Shown: positions 29,154 through 38,203, numbered from the stretch's first letter. The stretch is DNA of 64,000 nucleotides from CAZZKE01 sp964655005 (GCA_964655005.1 CAZZKE010000004.1:1-64000); one strand, 5' to 3'. The notes: a model not told the origin generated them from the sequence alone. Numbers and translations: made by a program.

Positions 29154-29567
29154 CTTATTTCCCCGGCTGTCCAGAAATTTTTGCGTCCGGGTCCGGGATT
29201 CGCCGGTGACCAGTATCGGCGATTGTCTTTATTGTTGCATTATTACAACACCTGTATCACTTAGGTTCATTTCCGGGGCAACGCCGCTGGTTTTTCACAA
29301 AGCGCTGTGATATTTCATTTTCTTGGTTAAGTGGATAACGATTGAGCAGGCCATAACCCCGTGGATCAAGATCGGGGGGTGGTTTGGCGAAGGCAGGAAC
29401 ACGGGGGAGGCTCGACGTATTTTCCCCCGGCGATGGTACTTTTTGTTAACCTTAGGCTGCGATGTTTGTCGCCGCGCCCTGGGAAACGCGAGCGAGCAAT
29501 TTGAGGACCGGTTGGTTTTCGCGGTCGTTTGAACGGCATTGAAAAAACAGCAGAAGCGTATTCAAAT
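29154..29567. other. Intergenic region between the met operon and mlaA, with stem-loop
   Basis: About 410 bases without a convincing gene. The clearest structure is a perfect 7-bp inverted repeat, CGGGGGA (29402-29408) and TCCCCCG (29423-29429), with a 14-base loop and no T-run. It lies about 140 bases before mlaA. Short frames here lack protein-like character. The region must hold the divergent promoters for the met operon and mlaA. Confidence 0.4.
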
Positions 29568-30392
29568 ATGGTCAGTTCTCTGAAATCAATACTTCCAATC
29601 CGATCCTTTGCAGTCGCCACGGTCGTTTTGTCCCTTGGCGGTTGCGCCGCCGCCCCGGACTCTTCCGATCCCGAGGCGGTAGCCGAATATGCCGAGGTCA
29701 ATGACCCGGCGGAACCCACCATGCGGGCCATTTTCGCCTTTAACCGGACGCTCGACATAGTCGTCCTGAAACCGGCGGCTTCGATCTACAAGGACGTGGT
29801 GCCGGACAAGGGCCGCGCCGCCGTTCACAATTTCCTCAACAACCTGCGTTCCCCGGTAATCTTTTTCAACAATGTCCTGCAGGGTGATCTGAAACAGGCC
29901 CTGGAAACCTTGATGCGGTTCCTGGTCAATACCACCGTCGGCATCGCCGGCATTAACGACACCGCCGCCGAACTGGGCATGGAATACCGCAACGAAGATT
30001 TCGGCCAGACGCTGGCGGTGTGGAACATGCCCGAAGGTCCATACATCATGCTGCCGATTCTGGGGCCGAGCAACCCCCGGGACGCGGTCGGCCGGGTCGT
30101 CGATTTTATCATCGATCCGCTGAATATGTGGGCCGGCAACACCGATAACGGCTGGGCCGTTCCGACCCGCACCGCCGTTGACGCCGTCGATTTCCGGGCC
30201 CTGCATTTCGACACTATCGCCGATCTGGAAAAATCCTCGCTCGATTTCTATGCCACCGTCAGGACCCTTTACCGGCAACGTCGCATCGACGAAATCAACA
30301 ACGGTCGGGTCGATCCCGCAATTTCCGTTCCCAGTATCGGCGAACGCCTGAACGACGGGCCGGCGCTTGAGGAAATTTCACAAGCCGATTAG
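29568..30392 (+). CDS. mlaA: MlaA-family outer-membrane lipoprotein (VacJ)
   Basis: A 274-residue lipoprotein. The ATG at 29568 gives a short basic N-terminus and a hydrophobic stretch ending LSLGGC, so Cys26 is the lipidation site; an upstream TTG in frame would only add residues in front. The mature part matches MlaA, with DPAEPTMRAIFAFNRTLD, NFLNNLRSPVIFFNNVLQGD and the late FGQTLAVWNMPEGPYIMLPILGPS. MlaA forms the outer-membrane ring that removes mislocalised phospholipid from the outer leaflet and passes it to MlaC, encoded 31 bases downstream. Confidence 0.93.
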   Translation: MVSSLKSILPIRSFAVATVVLSLGGCAAAPDSSDPEAVAEYAEVNDPAEPTMRAIFAFNRTLDIVVLKPAASIYKDVVPDKGRAAVHNFLNNLRSPVIFFNNVLQGDLKQALETLMRFLVNTTVGIAGINDTAAELGMEYRNEDFGQTLAVWNMPEGPYIMLPILGPSNPRDAVGRVVDFIIDPLNMWAGNTDNGWAVPTRTAVDAVDFRALHFDTIADLEKSSLDFYATVRTLYRQRRIDEINNGRVDPAISVPSIGERLNDGPALEEISQAD

Positions 30393-30423
30393 GGCAGTTT
30401 GGTGTAACAGCGGGTTCCCTGAC

Positions 30424-31062
30424 ATGAAACGGCGATCACTGCTCAAGGCCTTCCCAGCCCTGCTTTTATGTCTTGCGGTGACGCTTCCCGCCGCCTCCCT
30501 GCGGGCCGCCACCTTCGAGGAAGGAGCGACGACATTCGTTAAGAATCTGGCGGAACAGGCGATCCGCGAATTGACCGATAAATCGGCCCCCAGAAAACAG
30601 CGCATCGCCCTGTTCCGGAAATTTTTCAACACCCATTTCGCCGTCAATGGCATCGGCAAATGGATTCTGGGGCGTCACTGGAGGAAGGCCAGCGACGACG
30701 AGCGGCGGGAATATCTGCGCCTGTTCGAAGACCTGATGGTGGTGTCCTACGTTGACCGCTTCGCCGCCTACGCCGGCGAACCGCTGCTTATCACGAAAAC
30801 GCTCAGCCAGAATGCCAACAACGCCATCGTCTACACCAAAATCGAACAACCCGGCGGGGCGCCGTCGGTACATGTCGACTGGCGGGTGGCGCGCAAGAAT
30901 TCCATGTACAAGATCGTCGATGTCGTCGTCGAGGGAACATCCATGAGCAGTACGCTACGGGCCGATTTCGGATCAACCATCCGCCAGCGCGGCGGCACCG
31001 TCGCGGGGCTGCTGGCGGCGCTGCGCGAAAAAACCGCAAGCCTGAGATCGGCCGCCGAATAA
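30424..31062 (+). CDS. mlaC: MlaC-family periplasmic phospholipid-binding protein
   Basis: A 212-residue exported protein. The signal peptide is MKRRSLLKAFPALLLCLAVT and the following residues, with cleavage probably after LRA. The mature domain (ATFEEGATTFVKNLAEQAI, then RFAAYAGEPLLI and VHVDWRVARKNSMYKIVDVV) is the Ttg2D/MlaC fold that ferries lipid across the periplasm. The ATG at 30424 is the only start that puts the signal peptide first. It follows mlaA closely. The MlaFEDB ABC transporter is not in the window. Confidence 0.93.
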   Translation: MKRRSLLKAFPALLLCLAVTLPAASLRAATFEEGATTFVKNLAEQAIRELTDKSAPRKQRIALFRKFFNTHFAVNGIGKWILGRHWRKASDDERREYLRLFEDLMVVSYVDRFAAYAGEPLLITKTLSQNANNAIVYTKIEQPGGAPSVHVDWRVARKNSMYKIVDVVVEGTSMSSTLRADFGSTIRQRGGTVAGLLAALREKTASLRSAAE

Positions 31063-31119
31063 TACCAAGGATCACTGATAAAGACCCATTGCGCGGTGGC
31101 GGATGGTGATCGGAACCGG

Positions 31120-31881
31120 TTACCCGCCGTTACGGGATTCCTCTATTTCTCCCTGATCCTTTCGAACTTGTTCCAGTAACCCGGTCGCGAAAGAATCGGT
31201 TGCCCCCTGGCCAAAGGTTTCGAAGTTGACGATCTCGCTCAAGGGCAGACGTGGCCGCCACCCCGCCGATTGAAGTTCCGGCCTGTCGAAGAAATGAGAA
31301 ACATAGCCGAGGCAAAGATAGGCCACGGGAACCACCCGTTTGGGAATTTCAAGAACCTGTTTCAGGCGTTTTTGATCGAGAATGCTGACCCAGCCGAGGC
31401 CCAGCCCCTCGGCGCGGGCCGCCAGCCACAGGTTTTGCACGGCGCAGACGCTGCTGTAGATATCCATCGCCTTTATATGGGTTCGCCCGATGACCACGGG
31501 ACCGGCGCGGTCCCGGTCACAGGTAACGCAGATATTGATCGGCGATTCCAGGATGCCTTCCAGTTTCAGGTTTCGATAGGTATCGCGGGCGTCGCCATCG
31601 AACATCCCGGCCGCCTCGGCATGCGCCTTCTCGAAAAGTTTATGGACCTTTCGTTTGGTTTCTCCGGACCGAACCAGAATAAAGCTCCAGGGCTGCATAA
31701 AGCCCACGGATGGCGCGTAGTGGGCGGCCATCAGGATGCGGCTCAACACATCCTCGGCGATGGCGGTATCGGTAAACTGGCCGCGCACATCGCGCCTGGA
31801 GAAAATTGCCTTGTAGAGCGCATCACGCTCCGCGTCTTCGAAACTATGGTCAAGCGGTTGTTTTTGTGTGGAAGTTTCCAT
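31120..31881 (-). CDS. bluB: 5,6-dimethylbenzimidazole synthase
   Basis: A 253-residue flavoprotein of the nitroreductase fold. BluB breaks down FMNH2 with oxygen to make 5,6-dimethylbenzimidazole, the lower ligand of cobalamin. Family marks include FSRRDVRGQFTD near the N-terminus, MAAHYAPSVGFMQPWSFILV, and AEGLGLGWVSILD. The ATG at 31881 is preferred because AAGGGG lies just upstream. A cobalamin riboswitch occupies the leader, which agrees with the function. The product would support the B12-dependent MetH encoded at 23-27 kb. Confidence 0.93.
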   Translation of the reverse strand: METSTQKQPLDHSFEDAERDALYKAIFSRRDVRGQFTDTAIAEDVLSRILMAAHYAPSVGFMQPWSFILVRSGETKRKVHKLFEKAHAEAAGMFDGDARDTYRNLKLEGILESPINICVTCDRDRAGPVVIGRTHIKAMDIYSSVCAVQNLWLAARAEGLGLGWVSILDQKRLKQVLEIPKRVVPVAYLCLGYVSHFFDRPELQSAGWRPRLPLSEIVNFETFGQGATDSFATGLLEQVRKDQGEIEESRNGG

Positions 31882-31934
31882 ATCAGTCCCCTTCATGGAT
31901 AACCTAAGCGGCGCTTTCCACGCACCACGGCAAA

Positions 31935-32160
31935 CTCCCCGGGCCGGTCTTCTGACTTAGGTTCATCTTGACCGGACCCCTTCCCGGAGTTCCCCCCAGT
32001 GGGACCACGCCAGACCGCCATCAAATGAAATTATTCGATGGCGGTTTGGGTTGTCGTCCGGTCAATCCCCATTACAGCGTTGGGCACGTGGCGGAATTTC
32101 ACCGCCTTCCCGATTCTCCCCGTTCAGGGTATTACCCGCCCGGAGCACCCGAGGATGCTA
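31935..32160 (-). ncRNA. Cobalamin (B12) riboswitch upstream of bluB
   Basis: On the minus strand the leader shows the conserved elements in order. GGTGCTCC opens the closing stem near 32149. The core reads GGGAAGGCGGTGAAATTCC, followed by CCACGTGCCCAACGCTGTAA in place of the classic GCCCCCGCAACTGTAA box. AGTCAGAAGACCGGCC then closes it near 31942-31957. A long hairpin arm (ACCGCCAT paired with ATGGCGGT) lies between. It should repress bluB when adenosylcobalamin is plentiful. Boundaries are approximate. Confidence 0.92.
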
Positions 32161-32214
32161 TTGGCGCCGGCTTTATCGATACCCGGCTGCCTCGATTGTA
32201 ACCAGCCCGGCCTT

Positions 32215-33039
32215 TCAAGCCAATCGGTTTTCCGAGCCCTGTTCAAGCGGATTGGTCATTATGGCAATTTTACCCGCCGAAGCCTTGGGCGTGGCCCGCC
32301 AATAAGCTACGGCCATGAACAGGGCGCCGGCGATTATGTTGCCGAGAGTCACCCAGAACAGGTTGTAACCCATTCCCGCCAGAGACACCGTATCCGGATG
32401 TTCGCCGAGCAGGGCGATTACAAATATGGTCATGTTGGCGACGGAATGTTCGTAGCCGCTGGCAATGAAGGCGAGCAGACACCAGAATATTATAATACAT
32501 TTGGCGGCGTCGCTGCGGACCCGCGCCGACATCCACAGGGCCAGACAAACCAGCCAGTTGCAAAGGATGCCAAGGGCCACCAGTTGTATCGCCGACTTGC
32601 CCATCTTGGCGGCGGCAACGCCGTTCAACAAATCCGAACCGGCGCCCATAAGGGCGCCCTGTCCGGCGTAATAAACAAGACCCAGCAACAGCGCCCCGGC
32701 CAGGTTGCCCAGCCACGATACCGACCACACCGCCATCAGGTCCCGGCCATTGCTTTTGCCGCGCAACCAGCCGATGGTCATGAACATGGTATGGCCGGTG
32801 AATAACTCGGAACCGGCGAAGACCACCAGAGTCAGGGCGATGCCGAACGCGCCGCCCATAACCAGCTTGCGGACCGACGGGTCGACGAAAGCGCCGAGCG
32901 TGAAAATCAGGATAATGCCGAGCCCGACATAGGCGCCGGCCATCATCGAACCGATGAAGAAAGAGGCGGGAGCGTTCTTCAGCAGCGCCGCTTTTTTTTC
33001 GGCGATATCGGCGAAATGGTCGATGGTGTCGGTGTACAT
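32215..33039 (-). CDS. nirC: Formate/nitrite transporter, NirC-like
   Basis: A 274-residue membrane protein of the FocA/NirC pentameric channel family with six predicted helices. Family marks include FFIGSMMAGAYVGLGIILIF, GSELFTGHTMFM and CNWLVCLALWMS. It is third in the nirB-nirD-nirC series, which points to nitrite rather than formate. AAGGGA lies before the ATG. The bluB riboswitch begins about 55 bases after its stop on the same strand, so read-through from the nir operon into bluB is possible. Confidence 0.9.
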   Translation of the reverse strand: MYTDTIDHFADIAEKKAALLKNAPASFFIGSMMAGAYVGLGIILIFTLGAFVDPSVRKLVMGGAFGIALTLVVFAGSELFTGHTMFMTIGWLRGKSNGRDLMAVWSVSWLGNLAGALLLGLVYYAGQGALMGAGSDLLNGVAAAKMGKSAIQLVALGILCNWLVCLALWMSARVRSDAAKCIIIFWCLLAFIASGYEHSVANMTIFVIALLGEHPDTVSLAGMGYNLFWVTLGNIIAGALFMAVAYWRATPKASAGKIAIMTNPLEQGSENRLA

Positions 33040-33061
33040 TGTCGAATCCCTTCAGCAAAAT

Positions 33062-33412
33062 TTATGTTCTCAGAACATCCGGATCAGGCGTTATGATATG
33101 GGTCGCAAGACGCAGCGAAATCACCCCGTCCTTGATCCGCACCGGGTATTTGGTGGCGCAGCCCTGATCCGGTGGAACGGCCTTGCCGTGGGCCAGTTCG
33201 ATGGCCCAGTTATGCAATGGGCAGGTCACCTTCCAGCCATGCACAATGCCTTGTGACAGGGGGCCGCCACGGTGCGGACAGCGGTCATCGAGGGCGAATA
33301 TGCGGTCATCGGCACTGCGGAAAACGGCGATATCGCCGCCGCCGGTTTTAAGCACTCGGGCGCCGCGCAACGGAATGTCATCCACCTTGCCGATTTCAAT
33401 CCAGCCGGTCAT
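33062..33412 (-). CDS. nirD: Nitrite reductase (NADH) small subunit, Rieske-type
   Basis: A 116-residue protein with a Rieske-like fold and the cluster motifs CPHRGG and CPLHNW. This makes it the ferredoxin-like NirD variant that retains Rieske ligands. It partners the large subunit NirB in NADH-dependent reduction of nitrite to ammonium in the cytoplasm. The ATG at 33412 begins two bases after the nirB stop; a longer in-frame extension would run back into nirB and is not used. Confidence 0.92.
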   Translation of the reverse strand: MTGWIEIGKVDDIPLRGARVLKTGGGDIAVFRSADDRIFALDDRCPHRGGPLSQGIVHGWKVTCPLHNWAIELAHGKAVPPDQGCATKYPVRIKDGVISLRLATHIITPDPDVLRT

Positions 33413-33414
33413 CT

Positions 33415-35865
33415 TCACACCACCATTTTCAGGGGGCTGAACTCGTGGCCGGCCACCCGTTTCCCGGCCCGTTCCCGCCATGGATCATTCTGGGCGAAGC
33501 GCTGGGAATACTGGAACCGTTGCGCCAGATCCTGACGCCCGGACCCATCTTCGACGACGCGCTGCTTGACGTAGGACAGCCCGGTCCGTTCCAGCCAGTG
33601 TGCCGTGCGCTCCAGATAGTGAGCTTCCTCGCGGTATAGCTGAAGGAAGGCGAAGCAGTATTCCAGGACCTCCTGTTCGCCGGCCACCTTGCACAACAGG
33701 TCGGTGGCCCGCAACTTGACGCCGCCGTTGCCGCCGACATGCAGTTCCCAGCCCGAATCCACGGCGACTACGCCGAAATCCTTGATCGTCGCCTCGGCGC
33801 AATTGCGGGGACAGCCGGAAACCGCCATTTTGAATTTATGGGGGGTAGCGGATCCCCAACAGGCTTTTTCCAGCTTGATGCCCATGGCCATGGAAGACTG
33901 AGTACCGAAGCGGCACCAATCGGAGCCGACGCAGGTTTTGACCGTCCGCACCCCCTTCGCATAGGCGTGCCCGGAAACCAGGCCGGCCTTGCCCAGGTCG
34001 TCCCAGACGGCCGGCAGGTCTTCCTTGTCGATGCCCAGCAGGTCGATTCTCTGGCCGCCGGTAACATGCACGGTGGGCACCGAAAATTTCTCCGCCACAT
34101 CGGCGATGGTCCGCAACTGGTCGGGCGTGGTCAGGCCGCCCCACATCCGCGGCACCACCGAATACGATCCGTCCTTCTGGATATTGGCGTGCACCCGTTC
34201 GTTTATAAAGCGGGACTGGCCATCGTCCTCGTACTGGCCCGGCCAGGCGCAAAGCAGATAGTAGTTGAGCGCCTGACGGCACCCGGCGCAGCCATCCGGG
34301 GTAAGCCATTCCATGAAGGCCATGACCTCGGGGATGGTTTTCAGCTCGTTATCGCGAATCGCCATCCGGATATCGTCGTGGCTGAATTCGGTGCATTTAC
34401 AAAGCGCCTTCCTGGCCGTGGTTTCGGAATAATCGCCGCCCAGGGTGAAGGCCAGAATCTGCTGCACCAGGCCGGTGCAGGAACCGCACGATGACGAGGC
34501 CTTGGTGTGGGCGCGGACATCATCGAGCGTGAACAGTTTTTGCTCGGTGATGGCGCTGACGATATCGCCCTTGCTGACCCCGTTGCAGCCGCAGATTTCG
34601 GTTTCATCGCTCATCGAAAGGATGGCGTTTTCGGATCCCCGCCCGGAATCGCCAGGGGCCGAACGGCCAAACAACAGGCGCTCGCGATCATCCGAAACAT
34701 CGACCTCGTCGCGCATCAACTGAAAATACCAGGGAGCATCCACCGTATCGCCCAGGAACAGCGCCCCCTGGATACGGTTGTCCTTAAGCACCAGCTTCTT
34801 GTAGATATTGCGACCGGCATCCTGAAAAAGCAGCGTTTCCTTGCCCTCGCCACCCTCGAAATCCCCGGCCGAGAACAAATCGATGCCGGTCACCTTGAGC
34901 CGGGTCGAAAGCACCGACCCCGGATAGGCGGCATGGCCGTATTCGGCCAGATGGTTGGCGCAAACCCTGGCCTGTTCGAACAGTGGGGCGACCAGGCCAT
35001 AGGTACGGCCCCGGTGCTCGATACATTCGCCGACGGCGTAAACAACCGGATCGTAGGTCTGCATGGTGTCGCCGACGACGATGCCGCGCCGGCAATAAAT
35101 GCCGACATCGCGGGCCAGCGCCGTGCGCGGCCGAATGCCGATGGCCATGACCACAATGTCGGCGGCCAGCCGGGTACCGTCTTTCAGCTTTACCCCGGTG
35201 ACCCGCCGCGATTTTCCCTTGCTGCCCAGGATCGCCCCGGTTTCCGCCGACAGCTTGAATTCAAGCCCGCGCTCTTCCAGCGAGCGGCGCAGCATGGCCG
35301 CCGCGACCTGATCCAACTGCCGCTCCATCAGGCTATCCATCAGGTGGACCACGGTGACCTTCATGCCCTGTTTCATCAGGCCGTGGGCGGCCTCCAGGCC
35401 AAGCAGCCCGCCGCCGATAACCACCGCGTTGCGGTACTTGCCGGCCGCCTCGAGCATTACTTCCACATCGCCGATATCGCGAAAGCTGACAACCCCGGGC
35501 AGGTCGTGACCGGCAACCGGCAATATGACCGGATCGGCCCCGGTCGCCAGCAATAGCCGGTCATAAGGAACGGTCTCGCCGTCGGCGGTCTCGACCCGCT
35601 TTTCCCGACGGTCGATCCGGACCACCTGTTCGCCCTTGCGAAGGGTGATGGCATTGTCGGCGTACCATTGCTCGTCGTTGAGCATTATTTCATCGAGAGT
35701 CTTCTCGCCGGCCAGGATCGGCGACAGCATAATCCGATTGTAGTTGCCATGCGGCTCGGCCCCGAAAACGGTTATATCGTAAAGGTCCGGAGCCAACGCG
35801 AGCAATTCCTCTACCGTCCGCATCCCGGCCATGCCGTTGCCGATGACGACCAGTCTTTGTTTCAT
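33415..35865 (-). CDS. nirB: Nitrite reductase (NADH) large subunit
   Basis: This 816-residue enzyme reduces nitrite to ammonium. From the N-terminus come a pyridine-nucleotide-disulfide FAD/NAD domain (VVIGNGMAGMRTVEEL) and two BFD-like [2Fe-2S] segments with CGCNGVSKGDI ... CGSCTG and GCAGCRQ. The sulfite/nitrite reductase half follows, with CVGSDWC near residue 647 and GCPRNC near 686 binding the coupled siroheme and [4Fe-4S] cluster. The ATG at 35865 is preferred because AAGGA precedes it and the protein then starts at the FAD fold. The gene is first of nirB-nirD-nirC and lies behind a sigma-54 promoter. Confidence 0.96.
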   Translation of the reverse strand: MKQRLVVIGNGMAGMRTVEELLALAPDLYDITVFGAEPHGNYNRIMLSPILAGEKTLDEIMLNDEQWYADNAITLRKGEQVVRIDRREKRVETADGETVPYDRLLLATGADPVILPVAGHDLPGVVSFRDIGDVEVMLEAAGKYRNAVVIGGGLLGLEAAHGLMKQGMKVTVVHLMDSLMERQLDQVAAAMLRRSLEERGLEFKLSAETGAILGSKGKSRRVTGVKLKDGTRLAADIVVMAIGIRPRTALARDVGIYCRRGIVVGDTMQTYDPVVYAVGECIEHRGRTYGLVAPLFEQARVCANHLAEYGHAAYPGSVLSTRLKVTGIDLFSAGDFEGGEGKETLLFQDAGRNIYKKLVLKDNRIQGALFLGDTVDAPWYFQLMRDEVDVSDDRERLLFGRSAPGDSGRGSENAILSMSDETEICGCNGVSKGDIVSAITEQKLFTLDDVRAHTKASSSCGSCTGLVQQILAFTLGGDYSETTARKALCKCTEFSHDDIRMAIRDNELKTIPEVMAFMEWLTPDGCAGCRQALNYYLLCAWPGQYEDDGQSRFINERVHANIQKDGSYSVVPRMWGGLTTPDQLRTIADVAEKFSVPTVHVTGGQRIDLLGIDKEDLPAVWDDLGKAGLVSGHAYAKGVRTVKTCVGSDWCRFGTQSSMAMGIKLEKACWGSATPHKFKMAVSGCPRNCAEATIKDFGVVAVDSGWELHVGGNGGVKLRATDLLCKVAGEQEVLEYCFAFLQLYREEAHYLERTAHWLERTGLSYVKQRVVEDGSGRQDLAQRFQYSQRFAQNDPWRERAGKRVAGHEFSPLKMVV

Positions 35866-35946
35866 TATCAAGAGTCCTTCCGTAATCGATGGTTCCGCCC
35901 ACTTCGACACGCATGCGCGGGCGGCCACCCCATCTGCCGAAGTAAC

Positions 35947-35963
35947 AGCAAAGGGCGTGCCAA
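35947..35963 (-). promoter_or_regulatory. Sigma-54 promoter for nirBDC
   Basis: On the minus strand the sequence TTGGCACGCCCTTTGCT matches the -24/-12 consensus TGGCAC-N5-TTGCW exactly, including the 10-base GG-to-GC spacing. Transcription would start near 35936, about 70 bases before the nirB ATG. Sigma-54 needs an activator such as NtrC, which fits nitrogen control of nitrite assimilation. Confidence 0.85.
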
Positions 35964-36070
35964 TCTCCTGAAGTAGCTATACTCCAGATTTTTTTTCTTT
36001 ATTTTCAGCTAGTTAAGATATTTTGTGCCGGCAACGGCGATGATTGTACAAGGCAATCATGGCCCAATTC

Positions 36071-36115
36071 TGCCTAATTATTCAGCATGAATAATAAGTG
36101 ATTATTTTTTAGGCA
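36071..36115 (-). promoter_or_regulatory. Nested inverted repeats, candidate activator-binding site for nirBDC
   Basis: A perfect inner palindrome, ATTATTCAGCATGAATAAT (36077-36095), lies partly inside an outer pair, TGCCTAA (36071-36077) and TTAGGCA (36109-36115). The centre is roughly 150 bases upstream of the predicted sigma-54 start, the usual distance for an enhancer. It does not match the NtrC consensus TGCACC-N5-GGTGCA, so another activator may bind. The rest of the 300-base spacer shows only a short repeat, GATTG...CAATC, at 36041-36057. Confidence 0.5.
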
Positions 36116-36169
36116 AAATCAGGCATTCCACGGCCAAAACAAAGGGCTCGAATCCCCCCGACGACGCCG

Positions 36170-37849
36170 CTATCTTTTCAGCGGCTTGTACTTGATGCGG
36201 TGCGGCTGGTCGGCCTCGGCGCCCAGGCGGCGGTGGCGGTCGGCCTCGTAATCTTCGTAGTTGCCCTCGAACCAGACCACCCGGCTGTCGCCTTCGAAGG
36301 CCAGCATGTGAGTGGCCAGACGGTCCAGAAACCAGCGGTCATGGCTGATGATGATGGCGCAGCCGGCGAATTCGGCCAGCGCGTCTTCCAGCGCGCTCAG
36401 GGTTTCCAGGTCGAGATCGTTGGTCGGTTCATCGAGCAGCAGCACGTTGGCCCCGGATTTAAGCATGTTGGCCAGATGCACCCGGTTACGCTCGCCGCCC
36501 GATAACTGGCCCACTTTCTTTTGCTGGTCGGCGCCCTTGAAATTGAACCGCGAGACATAGGCGCGGCTGGCGATCGAGCGCTTGCCCAACAGTATTTCAT
36601 CGTCGCCGCCGCTGATTTCCTGCCACACGGTCTTGCCGTCATCGAGCGAATCCCGCGACTGATCGACGTAGCCCAGCTTGACCGTATCGCCAATGCGCAG
36701 CGTCCCGCCATCGGGTTGTTCGACGCCGGTGATCATTTTGAACAATGTGGTCTTGCCGGCGCCGTTGGGGCCGATTACCCCGACGATGCCGCCGGGCGGC
36801 AGTTTAAAGCTAAAATCCTCAATCAGCAGTTTGTCGCCGAACGCCTTTTGCAGGTCCTGCGCCTCGATCACCAGATCGCCCAGCCGCGGGCCGGGCGGGA
36901 TGACGATCTGGGCGCTGTCGAGACGCCTGTCGCCGGCTTCCGCCAGCAGGTTGTCGTAGGCGGTGATCCGGGCCTTGCTTTTAGCCTGCCGGGCGCGCGG
37001 CGAGGACCTGATCCAGTCGAGCTCGTGCTTGAGGTTTCGCTGCCGGGCCGATTCCTCTTTTTCTTCCTGGGCCAGGCGTTTCTGCTTCTGTTCCAGCCAG
37101 GCCGAATAATTGCCTTCATAGGGAATGCCGCGACCGCGATCCAGTTCCAGAATCCAGCCGGTGATGTTGTCGAGGAAATAGCGGTCATGGGTGACCACCA
37201 TGACGGTGCCTTCGTAATCTTTCAGGAAGACCTCAAGCCAGGCCACCGATTCGGCGTCAAGGTGGTTGGTCGGTTCATCGAGCATCAGGATATCGGGCCG
37301 TTCCAGCAGCAGCCGGCAGAGCGCCACCCGGCGGCGTTCGCCGCCCGACAGCGTGGTGACATCGGCATCGCCCGGCGGGCAGCGCAGGGCGTCCATGGCG
37401 ATCTCCAGGGTGCGTTCTATTTCCCAGCCGTTGACGGCGTCGATCCGTTCCTGCAATTCGCCCTGTTCGGCCAGAAGATTATTCATTTCATCGTCGTCCA
37501 TGGGCTCGGCGAAGCGGGCGCTGATCTCGTTGAAGCTTTGCAGCAGTTTCACCGTGTCGCCCATGGCCATCATGATGTTGCCCTGAACATCTAGGGCCGG
37601 GTCCAGGTCCGGTTCCTGGGCCAGATAGCCGACCCTTACACCATCGGCGGCCCAGGCTTCGCCGCCGAAATCGGTATCGATTCCGGCGACAATTTTCATC
37701 AGCGTCGATTTACCGGCGCCGTTGGGACCCAAAACGCCGATTTTGGCGCCGGGCAGAAAGGAAAGCGTGATGCCCTTGAGAATCTCCCGGCCGCCGGGGA
37801 AGGTCTTGGTCAGGTTCTTCATCACATAGGAATACTGGTACGACGCCAT
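36170..37849 (-). CDS. ettA: Energy-dependent translational throttle protein EttA (ABC-F)
   Basis: A 559-residue soluble ABC-F ATPase with two nucleotide-binding domains and no membrane part. Walker A motifs read GPNGAGKST near residue 42 and GPNGAGKTT near residue 363. Signature motifs are LSGGERRRVALC and LSGGERNRVHLA, and Walker B motifs DEPTNHLD and DEPTNDLD. The charged linker between domains (EQKQKRLAQEEKEESARQR) is typical. EttA binds the ribosomal E-site and couples translation start to the ATP/ADP ratio. Length matches E. coli EttA (555). It stands alone between the nir operon and a small membrane-protein gene. Confidence 0.96.
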   Translation of the reverse strand: MASYQYSYVMKNLTKTFPGGREILKGITLSFLPGAKIGVLGPNGAGKSTLMKIVAGIDTDFGGEAWAADGVRVGYLAQEPDLDPALDVQGNIMMAMGDTVKLLQSFNEISARFAEPMDDDEMNNLLAEQGELQERIDAVNGWEIERTLEIAMDALRCPPGDADVTTLSGGERRRVALCRLLLERPDILMLDEPTNHLDAESVAWLEVFLKDYEGTVMVVTHDRYFLDNITGWILELDRGRGIPYEGNYSAWLEQKQKRLAQEEKEESARQRNLKHELDWIRSSPRARQAKSKARITAYDNLLAEAGDRRLDSAQIVIPPGPRLGDLVIEAQDLQKAFGDKLLIEDFSFKLPPGGIVGVIGPNGAGKTTLFKMITGVEQPDGGTLRIGDTVKLGYVDQSRDSLDDGKTVWQEISGGDDEILLGKRSIASRAYVSRFNFKGADQQKKVGQLSGGERNRVHLANMLKSGANVLLLDEPTNDLDLETLSALEDALAEFAGCAIIISHDRWFLDRLATHMLAFEGDSRVVWFEGNYEDYEADRHRRLGAEADQPHRIKYKPLKR

Positions 37850-37923
37850 CGGGCTCTCCGGTTATCTGCTTCGGGAATGGTGGCGCTTTTTAGCGCATCG
37901 CGGCGACGCCCGCAACGGGCGCC

Positions 37924-38139
37924 TTACGGCCCGACAATAATCCTGATCGGGTCCTGGAACAGCACCAGCAAAAAGAAAATGGCGGCGACCACGCCGAACA
38001 GCAGATGCACGAAATCCGGCTTGCCGCCGACATTGCGATAGCGGATGCCGTACCAGCCGACGACGCCGGTCAGAATCAGGAAAATCCAGTTAAGCATGGC
38101 TTCCTGATCGAACCGCAGCAGGGTCTCGAAAATTCTCAT
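37924..38139 (-). CDS. Small membrane protein of unknown function
   Basis: A 71-residue protein with two strongly hydrophobic segments (LNWIFLILTGVVGWYGI and LLFGVVAAIFFLLVLF) separated by a short polar loop. I do not recognise the family. A second start at 38097, preceded by AGGAAG, would give 57 residues and still include both segments. That start has the better ribosome-binding site. Codon use resembles its neighbours. Confidence 0.6.
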   Translation of the reverse strand: MRIFETLLRFDQEAMLNWIFLILTGVVGWYGIRYRNVGGKPDFVHLLFGVVAAIFFLLVLFQDPIRIIVGP

Positions 38140-38203
38140 GGCTGAACATATACCGATCCGTAATGGACTTCACGTTTTCATCATGATGTGATCTAAATCC
38201 AGT

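Noticed and set aside
36071..36115. Nested palindrome, considered as the ettA terminator
   Set aside because: No T-run follows the hairpin on the minus strand; its distance to the sigma-54 promoter fits an activator site better.
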